Origin: Sipunculus nudus
Taxonomy: Eukaryota; Annelida; Sipuncula; Golfingiida; Sipunculidae
Length of the DNA stretch: 64,000 nucleotides
Assembly: GCA_026874595.1 (NCBI GenBank)
Contig: CM049316.1
Location: forward strand, 61,635,676-61,699,675
Reading direction: 5' to 3'
The notes under the pieces were generated by a model. It searched no databases. It saw only the letters and a list, made by a program, of their open reading frames with translations, and was not told the origin of the DNA. Position numbers and translations under genes: made by a program. Position 1 is the first letter of the stretch. Each line of letters starts with the position of its first letter. Positions 9,196 to 20,085 of the stretch are shown here, piece after piece.

Positions 9196-11799
9196 CTATA
9201 TGTCTTCCGAAAAGTCGTGCTCAAGTGCTTTGATCACATCACGTGGAGATACTAAAGGAACCTCTCTCACAGAAGTTCTGAAGTTTAGACCAGAATTTCG
9301 ATCAAGGCATGGATTTGACAGGCCAATTACACTCCAACCCAAGTCTGTTCGTTGTGCGAATGGTTCAGATTCATTGCCACTTATAACTTCACGTGGTGTT
9401 AATGCCAGCGGACAATCATACCCTATAAGAAGTCCAACATCACAAGTCTGCAATGGCGGTATTTCGCTGGCAATATGTTCTAAATGAGGCCACTGCAGAG
9501 CAGTCTCATAGGTAGGTATGTGCGATCTCTCGACCGGTATAAAATCGCGCGAATAAACTACTGGTAAGGATATCTGTTTATCACAATACATTCCCCTAAC
9601 CTGCAATCCGGTGAACTGCTTGCAATCCGTTGGTGTGCCAGAAGAAGTGAGAGTACTTATTTTTAATTTTACGTCACGAGCAGTCTTACACCACTCCTTT
9701 ACTAGGTCTGTTAAAACGAAGGAAGTGTCACTTTGGGTGTCTAGTAAAGCATAGGTAAGATATTCTTTGTTTGGGTTTTGAACACTTGATAGCCATACAG
9801 GAACTATGCTTGACGTAATCAGGTGACTTCTGATATGGTGTGAGGAAGCTTCTGTTACAGGTTGAGAGTCATCAGGTTTGATCTCACTTATCTCTTTAAA
9901 TTCACCCTGCTTATCTTCATGGAGACAGGTAGGGTGACGCCTTTTGCAAGTTTTACATGTGTGGCGTCGACGACAATCACAAGAGAAATGGCCTCGTTTT
10001 AGGCATCCAAAACACAAACGATTTGTGAATACAAATTCTCTTTTCTCTGACATGTCCTTCTTGGCAAACCTATGGCAGGCTGCGATTGTGTGATTACAGT
10101 CTTGGCAGAATATACATGGATCTTTAGGTTTCACTAGCTCAGAACTAGGCTGCCGATATGAACTTTGCTGGCTTTGTGCTGGTGACTCCTTACGAAACTG
10201 CTGATGACCAGGTGGTGGTTGTATAAAACGTGTAGCTTGCGATGATTGTGCACTACCTTTAGTTCCGGAACCTTCCACTACCGTGTTACCTGCTACTGCA
10301 TGTTTCCGTGATGGAAACCTGTCTTTATTTTCTGACTTCATGAGAAAAGGCGAACATATTGGGTTACATGCAACACGTGTTTCACCTGTCAGAAAGTCCA
10401 CAAAGGACTGGAAGCTGGGATACAATGCTGTATCTTTCAGTTCATCAACAACAACTCGATTCCATTTTCTGACAACCCATTCTGGTAATTTCTCAAGAAT
10501 TTTACGGTTTTCTTCACAATCATTTAGAATCTCCAGGCCTGGTACACTGGGAATTGCACTTGCAGTTGACATGAGAAAATCACAGAAGTCCCTCAATTGG
10601 TAAACATCTTTAGGTCCTATCTTAGGCCATCTTGCTATTTTATCACGGAATGCCTGTTTCACAAGGAACGGATCCCCGTATCTTTTGTCAAGCACTCGCC
10701 ACGCATCCTGGTACGCGCTTTCTGTATCTCTGTAGAAATAGCCTTCCACCGCTCGCTTTGCTTGGCCAGCCAAATATTCCTTTAAATAATACAACCGTTC
10801 ACTGGAACTAAGGCCTTTACCTTCTACCAAGGTTGAAAATGTCAGTTTCCACTCAGTATACTTGAGAGGGTCTCCTGTGAACACTGATGGTTTTGGCGGT
10901 GGTAGTCTATTCGCCATAATAGATTCGTTTAGTAATTTTGTAAGGACAGCAACATCGTTCCCAGCAGACTTTGGTTCAAAACTTGCCGCCAAAGGATTCA
11001 ATGCACTAGGACCCTGCTGAGGGCCTAAGACAAGTGATTCAGTCTCATACACAGAAGCCACTTCTTCATAAATCTTTGACTTTGCCTTGGCTGCCTTTAC
11101 CTCTGTGCTTGCTTGAAGCATTTCTAGCTTCATTCGCTCCTTTTCCATTTTCAACTGCATGTCAAGCAACTTTGTTTTCTGTGTCTGCTCTTCCTTTAAG
11201 GCTCTCTCTCTTTCTAATTTCTCAGCCAATTCTGCATCGGCCTTCGCTTTCAGGGAGTTCAGCGACTCACCAGACCTCGTAGATTTGGCATATGATGCAA
11301 TAGTACTTTCACCAAACACAGAAGGATGTGCCCCTTTCATGTCTCTTGTAAGGGCCTTTTCTCTGTCAACATCAAAATCTTCTGGCTGTTCTAATCTTAA
11401 TACAAGAAGCCTCTCCTTTAGATCATTCGTAATGGCAACACAATTATCAACCTTTGCTACAAGGTCTTTCGACGGAGTACAAAGTTTCTTGACACTGTTG
11501 TAGATGTTCACAACATCTTCAGAGCGTTTATTCAAATCTGAACTAAGTTCATTAAGTTCATGCAATGATCGTAGAGTTAACAAAGTTTTGCCAATCTTTG
11601 AAGCGCACTGCCGCCACCTATCGTATGCATTATTCAACTTAGTTGTCATGCCTGAAATCTCATCTTCAAGATTCTGTTTCGCTTTTTCTGTTAACTTTCT
11701 GTCACGTGAACCTCGACGAACATCAGTTTCAGGATTCGAGACAGTTTGTGACTGTGACAACTGTACCTCTTTATCCATATCAGTACCTCGAGCTGACAT
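9196..11799 (-). CDS. BEL/Pao Gag with zinc knuckles and aspartic protease
   Basis: This frame encodes the capsid/nucleocapsid precursor and protease, 867 residues from the Met at 11799. The frame is open for 38 more codons upstream, but those are hydrophobic and unlike Gag, so the MSARGTDMDK start is preferred. A charged coiled-coil region lies at residues about 185-245. A DUF1759-type Gag block containing PPPKPSVFTGDPLKYTEW spans about 300-440. CCHC-like cysteine clusters follow at about 560-625 (CIFCQDCNHTIAAC, CFGCLKRGHFSCDC). Then comes a retropepsin-like domain with LLDTQSDTSF at about 684-693, where Gln replaces the usual Gly of the DTGS motif, which I believe is common in this group, followed by GLLIGYDCP and DLGWSVIG blocks (DUF1758-like). 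The frame ends before RT, so Pol would need a frame change. Confidence 0.9.
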   Translation of the reverse strand: MSARGTDMDKEVQLSQSQTVSNPETDVRRGSRDRKLTEKAKQNLEDEISGMTTKLNNAYDRWRQCASKIGKTLLTLRSLHELNELSSDLNKRSEDVVNIYNSVKKLCTPSKDLVAKVDNCVAITNDLKERLLVLRLEQPEDFDVDREKALTRDMKGAHPSVFGESTIASYAKSTRSGESLNSLKAKADAELAEKLERERALKEEQTQKTKLLDMQLKMEKERMKLEMLQASTEVKAAKAKSKIYEEVASVYETESLVLGPQQGPSALNPLAASFEPKSAGNDVAVLTKLLNESIMANRLPPPKPSVFTGDPLKYTEWKLTFSTLVEGKGLSSSERLYYLKEYLAGQAKRAVEGYFYRDTESAYQDAWRVLDKRYGDPFLVKQAFRDKIARWPKIGPKDVYQLRDFCDFLMSTASAIPSVPGLEILNDCEENRKILEKLPEWVVRKWNRVVVDELKDTALYPSFQSFVDFLTGETRVACNPICSPFLMKSENKDRFPSRKHAVAGNTVVEGSGTKGSAQSSQATRFIQPPPGHQQFRKESPAQSQQSSYRQPSSELVKPKDPCIFCQDCNHTIAACHRFAKKDMSEKREFVFTNRLCFGCLKRGHFSCDCRRRHTCKTCKRRHPTCLHEDKQGEFKEISEIKPDDSQPVTEASSHHIRSHLITSSIVPVWLSSVQNPNKEYLTYALLDTQSDTSFVLTDLVKEWCKTARDVKLKISTLTSSGTPTDCKQFTGLQVRGMYCDKQISLPVVYSRDFIPVERSHIPTYETALQWPHLEHIASEIPPLQTCDVGLLIGYDCPLALTPREVISGNESEPFAQRTDLGWSVIGLSNPCLDRNSGLNFRTSVREVPLVSPRDVIKALEHDFSEDI

Positions 11800-12077
11800 G
11801 TTCAGTTCATAAATATGGTTAACACTGAAGATGATAATGAACTGCACAAGATATAACCTCAAATATTGACTAAAACAACATCTGATGAGCGACATCTGGT
11901 GGCCTTCTCCCACATCAATGTATATAAGTCACTAACAAGTGTCTATGCGAAGGTTGTATACATGAACTGAATGCTCATGCTAATTAAGACGAGTTATTAG
12001 ACTTCAATTATCAGTCCGTCAACTTAGGTGCTCATTCACGAAGATAATGTCACTTGCACCGGCGATAATGTTATCAC
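11800..12077 (-). other. BEL/Pao leader between the 5' LTR and Gag
   Basis: This non-coding leader starts GTGATAACATTATCGCCGG on the minus strand directly after the LTR. I could not match it to a tRNA 3' end, so the primer-binding site is undefined. Confidence 0.6.
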
Positions 12078-13188
12078 TATAACCCCTTTGCAACAATAAA
12101 CAATAAATACGCAGATGTCTCCACTGAAGCTTTAATCATCCTTCCGATACATCAGCTTTTACATCGACTACATCAGCTGTTTGAATGACCTCAGCTACGT
12201 GATAACTGAAACAATGGAGATATTATTAAGAATTTCTCCTTTTACTTCACACATATAAACATTTGAAACAAGTTCACGTGTATACTATAGACTAAATGAC
12301 ATAAATCAGTTTAAAGTTTACTCCTCTGGAAAATACAGGTCTATTATTCATTTACTTCAAAGAACTCCTTCAGTGTGGCATAAGTATATATGTAGAGGGG
12401 AAATACTGTATATGAAAACAGTTAAATCTAATTTACATCTAATATAACATACTGAGAATGATCAAGAAATCTGCACATAACTGTAACAAATACCCAGATA
12501 AGTATTACCCTGATCAAGAACTTAAACTTGTCATAAATAGACCCGCAGATATTCTGAATGTACTTGTAACCAGTAATACATTAACATTCTTCAGTGATAC
12601 GTTAATTATATGCAACCATCATGACGTCAGATACTGCCTTTGTTTACACTCAGACATAGCCTAGACATGAATTATACATGGGTAAAAACATCCGGCGGAT
12701 TATACATGGAGAATAAACTCTCAGGCATAAACATCACGTCTCATCGTTATGCGAGCCGAATTTACGTTCTCAAATGTAACAACATTTACCATTAAAGTCG
12801 ATTGCAGTACCCTGGGCTTACTACCCTAAATACAGATTCACGAAACTGCTAAATGCCGCTGAGAACTGTGATGACGCAATATATATTTAGCCTTTAACGT
12901 CCACTGGCATACAACTGATCCTGAATGACAGCCCGTAATAACAAGATCTACCGATGCAACAATGCTATAATTTACTCTTACCATGTGCGCGACGTAGGCT
13001 TGGGGCTTTAAACACGACAAATTCCATGAAGAAATGATAACATCGAAAACAACACAGCAAACCGCCATGAATCAAACAGGAAACAGTTCTCTAGTGCCGG
13101 GAGGTAAATAAGCCTCACCGAGTTACCGTAAAGAATAGAACCACATGCGTTATGCATGAAAACACATCTAACTATCATGACCGTTACA
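12078..13188 (-). repeat. 5' LTR of the BEL/Pao element
   Basis: This is the upstream LTR in element orientation and should hold its promoter. It contains an AT-rich TATATAT string near 12880 and a perfect CRE palindrome at 12622. It is followed on its right by the duplicated CCTTT. Confidence 0.93.
12622..12629. promoter_or_regulatory. CRE palindrome TGACGTCA in the LTR
   Basis: The full cAMP-response-element palindrome is present here and at 5397-5404 in the other LTR. A CREB/ATF-type factor could act on it; this is inference from the motif alone. Confidence 0.35.
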
Positions 13189-13193
13189 CCTTT

Positions 13194-15302
13194 CACCTTA
13201 TGCAGATGGGCTCATAATCCTATTTTTCATGTAAGAATAATTCTTCTGTATCATACATAAATGTTATGTCTTTAACAAGGCATTGTCAATATTTATTTGG
13301 TCGATGCATGTGTATGGTATGGTACTTGGTATACATACATGTGTTATTCTAGTGATCCCAACTATACTTTCTTTTTCATCATACCTTTATACCTGAATAC
13401 ACCACATCCATGATTCTGCAGATTAATTGTTTCTGTGGGAACATTCTGTGGGAATAAAATGTATAATTTTCAGCAAACATACATGGGTCCTTGCCCAGTA
13501 GTCAGTACACAGAATACAGAGACTGTCAGTCACTGAATACTGTCTAATAAAGACACAGATATATAGGAGGCCATGGATATTTTCATAGCTAAAAATATGT
13601 AGCAGTTGCATTTTTAAACACCAATGGATAGCCATTTATTTGTTAAATTACACAAATAAGCAGAAACACCTAATAAAAGGGAGCCACACAAAGTTTAGAG
13701 TTTTGATCAGAATTAAGGTTGTCTGATTTGAATGTCACTGCATACAATCAAAGGCCAGATCAAAGAAAGGCATGTTTGCCTCTGTCCACAATCCATCACT
13801 TTTTACACTTGATTTTGGAGCATGTAATTACTGGAAATCAGGCAGGATGATCTCTCTTGTCCCAGATCATGATCTTTGTGCCCATGCATTAACAACAGTA
13901 GCGTCTTTATGACAAAAATGCATTTAAGGACAGTATACTGGTAATTTAGAATTTCTCTGGGTCTTCAGAAATAAGATTATGACAAGGCACATTAACATGT
14001 GATCAATCTTTACTGAGTAACACTAACAAAGCTGATAATCATAAATCCATTTGTCATGAAATATGATATATAGGTATGTTATGTAAGCCAATCCCCTAAT
14101 GAGTAATATCATTGACTAGCTCACTCCAGCTAAAATCACTGATTAGCTGGCTACCTGTATTCTGTGATTGGCTGGCTATCTGGAGTCTCTGTGATGCTCA
14201 TATATCACAATTAGAAGTAATTGAGATGTGATTCATCATCTTCCTGTACATTTCCTGCTGTAGATTATATATCTCAATTTGAAGTCAAATGATACTGACC
14301 AGACCCCAAGTCTCTAACCTGTAAAGTCTATCTACTCAATTAATGATCAGATTATTCACTGTCACTGTACATTTTCTTATAATGGATTATATATCTCTAT
14401 TTGTACGGAGTGCAGACTGGTCAATGCCAAGGCATGTTATATGCTAATATCTGTCTCCATCACTGATTACCATGTTATTGTACATTCCCTGTTTACATTA
14501 TGTATCTCCACTTGTAATGAGTAAATAATGGTAAGTTTCCACTGGAGCCTGCTATGGGGAAATGTCTTTTGGCTTAGTCCATTTGACAGAGGAAGCTGAA
14601 ATATATCACAGTTGGTACTCAAGTAACTGTAACCATTGGTAATAAATGTAGCTGGACCATCTGTCCACGCAGACAGATAACATGTTATTACAATAACACA
14701 GTGTATGGTAAGTGACCCATGGGTCATGATGCACAGCTGAAGACAATGGCTATGAGTATCCATATGTTAAGGTCTGAGCATATACCTTGAACATGAAATG
14801 AGCACAGGTGTTCACAAAAACAGTTTCAGGGGAAGGTTGCAACTACATATATGGGTATGTTGAAATGAGAAGCTAGTAGATCACACATGACTGCATTAAT
14901 CTTCCACTTAAATGACCAAATCCAATACAATGACTCTGAGCATATACTATTAAGTTTAATTTGAACATCTGATATCATCATAATTATTACAGACCACCTA
15001 GCCAAAGACCTTTAACGATCCTGAAAGTGATATTTTTAGTGTTATACTGTAAATATCATATCTAACTGTAACTTGCTAATAATAATTAAATCTCATTTAT
15101 TAAAATTTAAGTTATGACCTCTACATTAATCCTACTATAACCACAGAAACAGTGAAATCAAGAGGGTCTAATCATATATTATTCTTTCCATAAGATTACC
15201 AACATCCCAATTTGATAGACAATGCCACCAAAAGGACATTGACCCCACATCTTTTTTAGGTTAGTATTTGTGTACTGAGTTACACAGTGCAAAAGTTTTG
15301 AT
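13194..15302. other. AT-rich stretch without a supportable gene
   Basis: Only short frames occur here. One small fragment at 14713 matches the left end of repeat family C. Confidence 0.5.
14713..14726. repeat. orphan left-end palindrome of family C
   Basis: TGACCCATGGGTCA, a perfect 14-bp palindrome, is preceded by AAG and followed by TGATGCACAGCTGA. It matches the left ends of the elements at 18722 and 55084, but no matching right end follows. Confidence 0.6.
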
Positions 15303-15442
15303 TCAACTCCCTTTGTTCATAAATGTTAGACATAAAGGCACTGCTAGGGGCTGTATAAAAGTGTCTCTATAGTTGCCTTTATTTTCTTCTGTGGTGACAC
15401 TGTGCCCATCTGTAACTCTGACACCTATTTTAATCCACTCAG
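15303..15442 (-). CDS. candidate terminal exon of an unidentified gene
   Basis: A very strong acceptor (a long run of T and C ending TTTTGCAAG) precedes two bases and then 45 open codons ending in TGA at 15303. The translation contains EWIKIGVRVTDGHSVTTEEN and reads like ordinary protein. It would join an exon ending one base into a codon. A possible partner with that phase ends at GGCA|GTAAGT near 17270, but it lies inside a suspected MITE, so the gene model is not closed. The product is unknown. Confidence 0.38.
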
Positions 15443-15962
15443 CTTGCAAAAGATAAAAGAAAGAGAATTCAGCAATGCTTTTACAAGACTTCATCTACTA
15501 CTAAATAATTCAGTGTGCTGACATATAACTCCATCTCTTCACAGCACATACTCCCTGTCATAACAGGAAGCTGTGTCCCCCTTTGTACCAATGTATTAGA
15601 TATATAGTGCCACTAATTCATCACTCAGTTTGTACATATCTCCTTCATTTCATTTACAGAATGCTATACATAGACCAACACCTACAGCATGTTTGAATAA
15701 GTATCATTTACATTGTCTTAAGTATACTCATATGTAGGAACTATACTAGTCAGCAAATATTTCTTATTAAATACAGAGTAATTTTATATTCTCACTCATA
15801 GATGAATCTTGAAATATACTCACTGCAGACACAATCCATGAAACATCTTTAATCAGTATTAAAGTAAATCACCTTTAGTTGTTTGGACTCTTTAAACAAA
15901 CCACTTAAATGATTTTTTATGTTAAATCTACAGCAATATCATTAACATCTCAACCATTTTCT

Positions 15963-17450
15963 TTAAAGGTGCCCATTCACCAACTTTTGAACTAGAATAT
16001 CAGCAGAAGCTGACAAAAGCCCTCAGCCAAAAAAACAGTGTTTAGAGGTGGTAACAGTAACAAGTACTAAATATCTGTTCTCACATGGATGTATATCTGT
16101 ACATGTCTCAGTTATAAATTTAAAATGGAGAGGCATGTACCATGATTCATAAAAATCCACCAAATGCTTCCTGAAAAATAAGCTTCTAAGTTTTATTCTA
16201 TTATCAGCTCTGTGACCTTGAAAAGTATGTCAAGGTCACCCATCTTTGTTGACCGAGATTTTGTCGATATACAGCTTCACCAAAGAAATAAAATTCCTAT
16301 TGTGAATCCTTTTAGAGATATCCGGCTCAAAAGGCCAAAGTTGAAAAATCCAAGAAAAATTCATTAAAAATAAGAAATTGCAGGTGGCGCCCCCAAACTT
16401 GTGCAGCAGTTACAGACCATCACTCCCTATGATCATAGAAAGTATTGTGAAAATCCAGCCAATGGTTCCTGAGAAATAAGCTTCTAAATGTTTTTTCTAT
16501 AATCAGCTCTAAAACGTAGAAAAATAGGTCAAGGTCACCCATCTTCGAACTTGACCGAGATTTTGTCAATATACATCTTCACCGAAAAAATAAAATTCCT
16601 ACGGTGAATCCTTTTAGAGATTTCCCGCTCACAAGCCCAAAGTTGAAAAATCCGATAAAAATTCATTAAAAATCAGATATTGTAGGTGGCGCCACCAAAC
16701 TTGTGTAGCAGGTACAGATTATCAGTCCCAATAATCATAGTAAGTTTTGTGAAAATCCACCGCATGGTTCCTGAGTAATAAGCATCTAAGTGTTTTTCTA
16801 TAATCAGCTCTAAAATGTAGAAAAATAGGTCAAGGTCACCCATCTTCGAACTTGAACGAGATTTTGTCGATACACATCTTTAACGAGGAAATAAAATTCT
16901 GACGGTGAATCCTTTTCAAGATATCCTGCTCACAAGGTAAAAGTTAACGGACACCGGACGGACGGACAGCTTGGGTGACGACAATAGCCCATCAGCCTAA
17001 GGGCTGAGGGCTAAAAAGCATTATGTGATTTATGGCTTCCTCTGTGTATATATAAATCATCTAAGGATAATTTTGGTTGTGAAAGGTTCTCATAAGGCCT
17101 TCTTGAAGGATATATGAATTTTTTTTTAAGGACAAGTTTGTAAACACAGCAATGTTGACAAACGGGGAAAAAACATGTAACCTAAGGTGGTAGGTTGCAT
17201 ATATGCAGAGGTAGAAAGATAATTTGTTGCAAAACACCATTTGCATGGCTCTGGCTTATCTGACTTACTGCCAGATGCCCTTGTTGAATATGTTTTGATT
17301 ATTTTGGCTGACCCCAACATATTATAACCTCATTGATATAACCAAAACAAGCAGAATGTGTGCGGTGATATCCAAGTTTTCTGGCCTTTTTTTATAAATG
17401 CTCCAAGGGATTACCTTTAAAGGATCAGATAGGTGATTGGGCCCCTTTAA
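15963..17450. mobile_element. family F: TTAA-flanked element, split by an insertion
   Basis: The left end TTAAAGGTGCCCATTCACC and the right end, whose complement is TTAAAGGGGCCCAATCACCT, match at nearly every base and both carry TTAA. A compact 232-bp copy is at 24567. Most of the length here is family A, inserted about 28 bp inside the left end. TTAA target use is typical of piggyBac-like elements, but no transposase is present. Confidence 0.55.
15991..17015 (+). mobile_element. family A tandem-repeat element
   Basis: It starts ACTAGAATA, then the palindrome TCAGC-AGAA-GCTGA (16000-16013) and the subterminal repeat AGCCCTCAGCC (16018-16028). The interior has three roughly 300-bp units, each with TCAAGGTCACCCATCTT (16230, 16530, 16830); two of the units carry GGTGGCGCC. 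A GGACGGACGGAC tract leads to the terminal hairpin 16986-17012, whose outer arm GGCTGAGGGCT is the exact complement of the left subterminal repeat. No coding capacity. The plan resembles Helentron-derived non-autonomous elements. Confidence 0.65.
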
Positions 17451-17957
17451 TCATTTGCAGTTTTAGGCTGGTATAGGGGTTATTCCCCCCCCCCCCCCTT
17501 CCCCATTTTGTCCCAATGAAAATTTGGGAAGTATAATAATTCAGGCTTAATTGAAACAAGGCCTACAGGCCTAATGCGAACCTGTGCATTGGGAAATACA
17601 CCAGGAATAATGCTTCAATGCTGGACCATTACTTTTCATGTATATGAACAATGCAAGTACTAAACATTTTGAATAATAAACAATTACACAAACATCACTG
17701 CTGAAATTCTAGCATGGGTGCACACAACACTAAAAAGATTGTAGCTGGCACACCAGTCTTGTATACAACGAAGCTATCACAGATATATACATGTATATGC
17801 CCAATTTCAGACTGATATATCAAACCCCTCCTGAGAAAATTGCAGGGACACACACTGTGCAAAAGTCATGATAGGTGGCGACACCTGTCTTGTGAGCGAG
17901 AAAGCCATCAAAGACACATAGACAGGTCAAAATATTAGGCCAATACATCAAACTTAC

Positions 17958-18019
17958 CTTAGAGTCTGATGCATGGGGCTGACCAGGCTTAGGTGAGAAA
18001 GGCTGTTGCCCCAAGTGAA
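17958..18019 (-). CDS. weak candidate internal exon
   Basis: The minus strand has GTCACAG|TT...AAG|GTAAGT with 62 bases open as VHLGQQPFSPKPGQPHASDS and phase 0 at the donor. The acceptor has little pyrimidine tract, and no phase-compatible partner was found at the next candidate exon, so this may be chance. Confidence 0.22.
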
Positions 18020-18039
18020 CTGTGACAAATTGCTTGCTC

Positions 18040-18600
18040 AGGCTACTGCACTGAGTCAACTCATGACCTGCACCTGGCTAGACTGAGTGAACTTTTGACC
18101 TGTACCTGGCTGCACTGAGTGAACTCTTGACCTGTTGCATAATCTGACACAGTTGGCAGTCTGCCAAAGCTATAAATAGAATGCAGCTACTGCACTGAGT
18201 AAACTCCTGACCCATACCTGGCTGCACTGAGTGAACTCTTGACCTGTTGCCTGATCTGATACAGCTGGCAGTCTGCCAAAGCTATGAATAGATCCAGACT
18301 GACCTCTAGCCTGTTGCCAAATCTGAAATAGTAGCCACACCATTGCATAAGCTCATGCAGGGGCCCTGTCCTGAGGGGCTTGACACCCATGAAGTGATCA
18401 CATGGTGCCCATGAGGTGTTCACATGTCACCCATGAGGTGATCACATGCCTTGTGCTTGGATGCACTGATTGAACTCTTGACCTATATCTGGCTGCACTG
18501 AATGAACTCTTGATCTGTTCCCAAATCTGATACAGTTGGCAGTTTCTCAACCTTTTTAAAGATACAGATTCAATCTCGGCCTGTTGGTATATCTGTTTAC
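18040..18600. repeat. degenerate minisatellite-like array
   Basis: The phrase CTGGCTGCACTGAGTGAACT recurs with changes near 18073, 18110, 18220 and 18490. It is interleaved with TGATACAGTTGGCAGT copies, so the array is a mixture of about 37-bp and about 110-bp periods. It codes for nothing recognisable. Confidence 0.6.
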
Positions 18601-18908
18601 ACAAACTGAAAGACTTTGGCTAAAATTTTTTTTTTCAAGCCGACATATTCATAAACTTTTTATCAAAATATCTAAAATAATAAAAGATGCAGTACTTTCA
18701 TTGTTAAAGGTCCAATAGTTCTGCCAACAAGTGACCCATGGGTCATGACGCTCAGCTGACTGGGAAGAGATTCGCAAAAGGAAATTTTATCATTAGAATG
18801 GTAGTATATACCCATTCAACTGAAGCATCAAACAGATTAACCAACAGGCCAAGATTTAGTCTGTATTTATATATCTCAAAAATAGAGAAAAATGTGTAAA
18901 CTTTTAAA

Positions 18909-20077
18909 ACTAGAATACGGGTATCGACAAGTGACTACATGTATCTGCCAAAATCGGATAGTGAGGCATGGATTGAGTGGCAAGGGGAAATAGAGTGAGG
19001 TATGTTGCATATTAGCATGGATGTCTGCAGCCTAAATGTGTATGTAGGTTGTGCCACGTACCACAAATCCAGAAAGCTGTCCAAGTTGTATACACCTGCA
19101 AAATTTTAGGCAGAAAAGTCAAACCACTACATGTATATGAGCGATTTTTGCCCATGGCAGACAAACAGACAAACACTGTGCAAAAATCTTTGCAGGTAAC
19201 CCCTCCAGTTTTGTGTATGATAAAGACCTATGTGAGATCTAACATATGCACAATTTTGGCCCAATCGGTCAAATGGTTCCTGAGATATGAGCTTGGATGT
19301 GTGCAGCGTTAACTAGAATGTAGGTGGCGCCACCTGTCATAAAATCAAGAAAGCTGTCCACGATGTATAAACCTGCAAAATTTTAGGCAGTTATGTCGAA
19401 CCACTACAGAGAAATGAGTGATTTTAGGCCACGGCAGACTAACAGACAGACGCTGTGCAAACATTGTTACAGGTGGCGCCACCATTTTTTGTGTATGTTT
19501 CAGAGCTATCAAAAGGCTACATTTGTATAAATTTTATTTCCTGATCGGTCAAACGGTTCCCAAGATATAAGCTTGGATGTCATCAGCGTGAACGTGAACG
19601 TAGGTGGCGCCACCTGTCATAAAATCAAGAAAGCTATCCTGGATGTATACGCATGACAAATTTCAGGTGAATTAGTCAATTCACTGCAGAGATATGAGTG
19701 ATTTTAACCCAAGGCAGATGAACAGATGGACACTGTGCAAACATGGTTACAGGTGGCGCCACCATTTTTGTGTATGTTATAAAGCAATCCAAGGGCTACA
19801 TTTGTATCAATTTTATTTCCTGATCGGTCAAACGGTTCCCGAGATATGAGGGTTTATGAGTGGAAACAGACCCACAAATGGACACTGGATAGAGAGGAAA
19901 GGTCAGAGGTCAACGCAAATTGGTTAGGCACCAGTTCACATGTGACCCGATAATAGGTGTAAGTTTGGGAAAAATCGGTCCATTAGTCTCCGAGGAGCTC
20001 TCTGGAAACGAACGCCGCCGCGGTGGAGGAACTCGGTAAAAAACATAGTATCCGCAAAACTTCGTTTTGGCGGATAC
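18909..20077 (+). mobile_element. family B element, copy 1 (nested in family C)
   Basis: It starts ACTAGAATACGGGTA with a decayed copy of the TAGTCG-CGACTA stem and GTATCTGCC, and ends with the hairpin TATCCGC...GGCGGATAC at 20049-20077. It contains alternating half-units, each opening with a GGTGGCGCCACC dyad, at about 19325, 19470, 19605 and 19750. Confidence 0.75.
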
Positions 20078-20085
20078 AAAAATAC

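Larger units (their letters stand above)
4853..13188 (-). mobile_element. BEL/Pao LTR retrotransposon, full length (8,336 bp)
   Basis: Two direct 1,111-bp LTRs (4853-5963 and 12078-13188) flank a 6,114-bp interior read on the minus strand. The insertion is bounded by a perfect 5-bp duplication, CCTTT, at 4848-4852 and 13189-13193. In element orientation the LTR begins TGTAACGG and ends GGGGTTATA, so it lacks a canonical CA end. The order Gag, aspartic protease, RT, RNase H, integrase, then the extra C-terminal domain of this superfamily, together with the DUF1759- and DUF1758-like blocks, identifies BEL/Pao rather than Gypsy or Copia. There is no envelope-like frame. The LTRs differ at five positions only, so the insertion is recent, yet the coding region carries a lesion at about 9145. 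No tRNA primer site was recognised downstream of the 5' LTR. Confidence 0.95.

Noticed and set aside
6456-11812. Plus-strand open frames of 60-145 residues across the retrotransposon
   Set aside because: They are antisense to the Gag and Pol frames and show no independent protein character.
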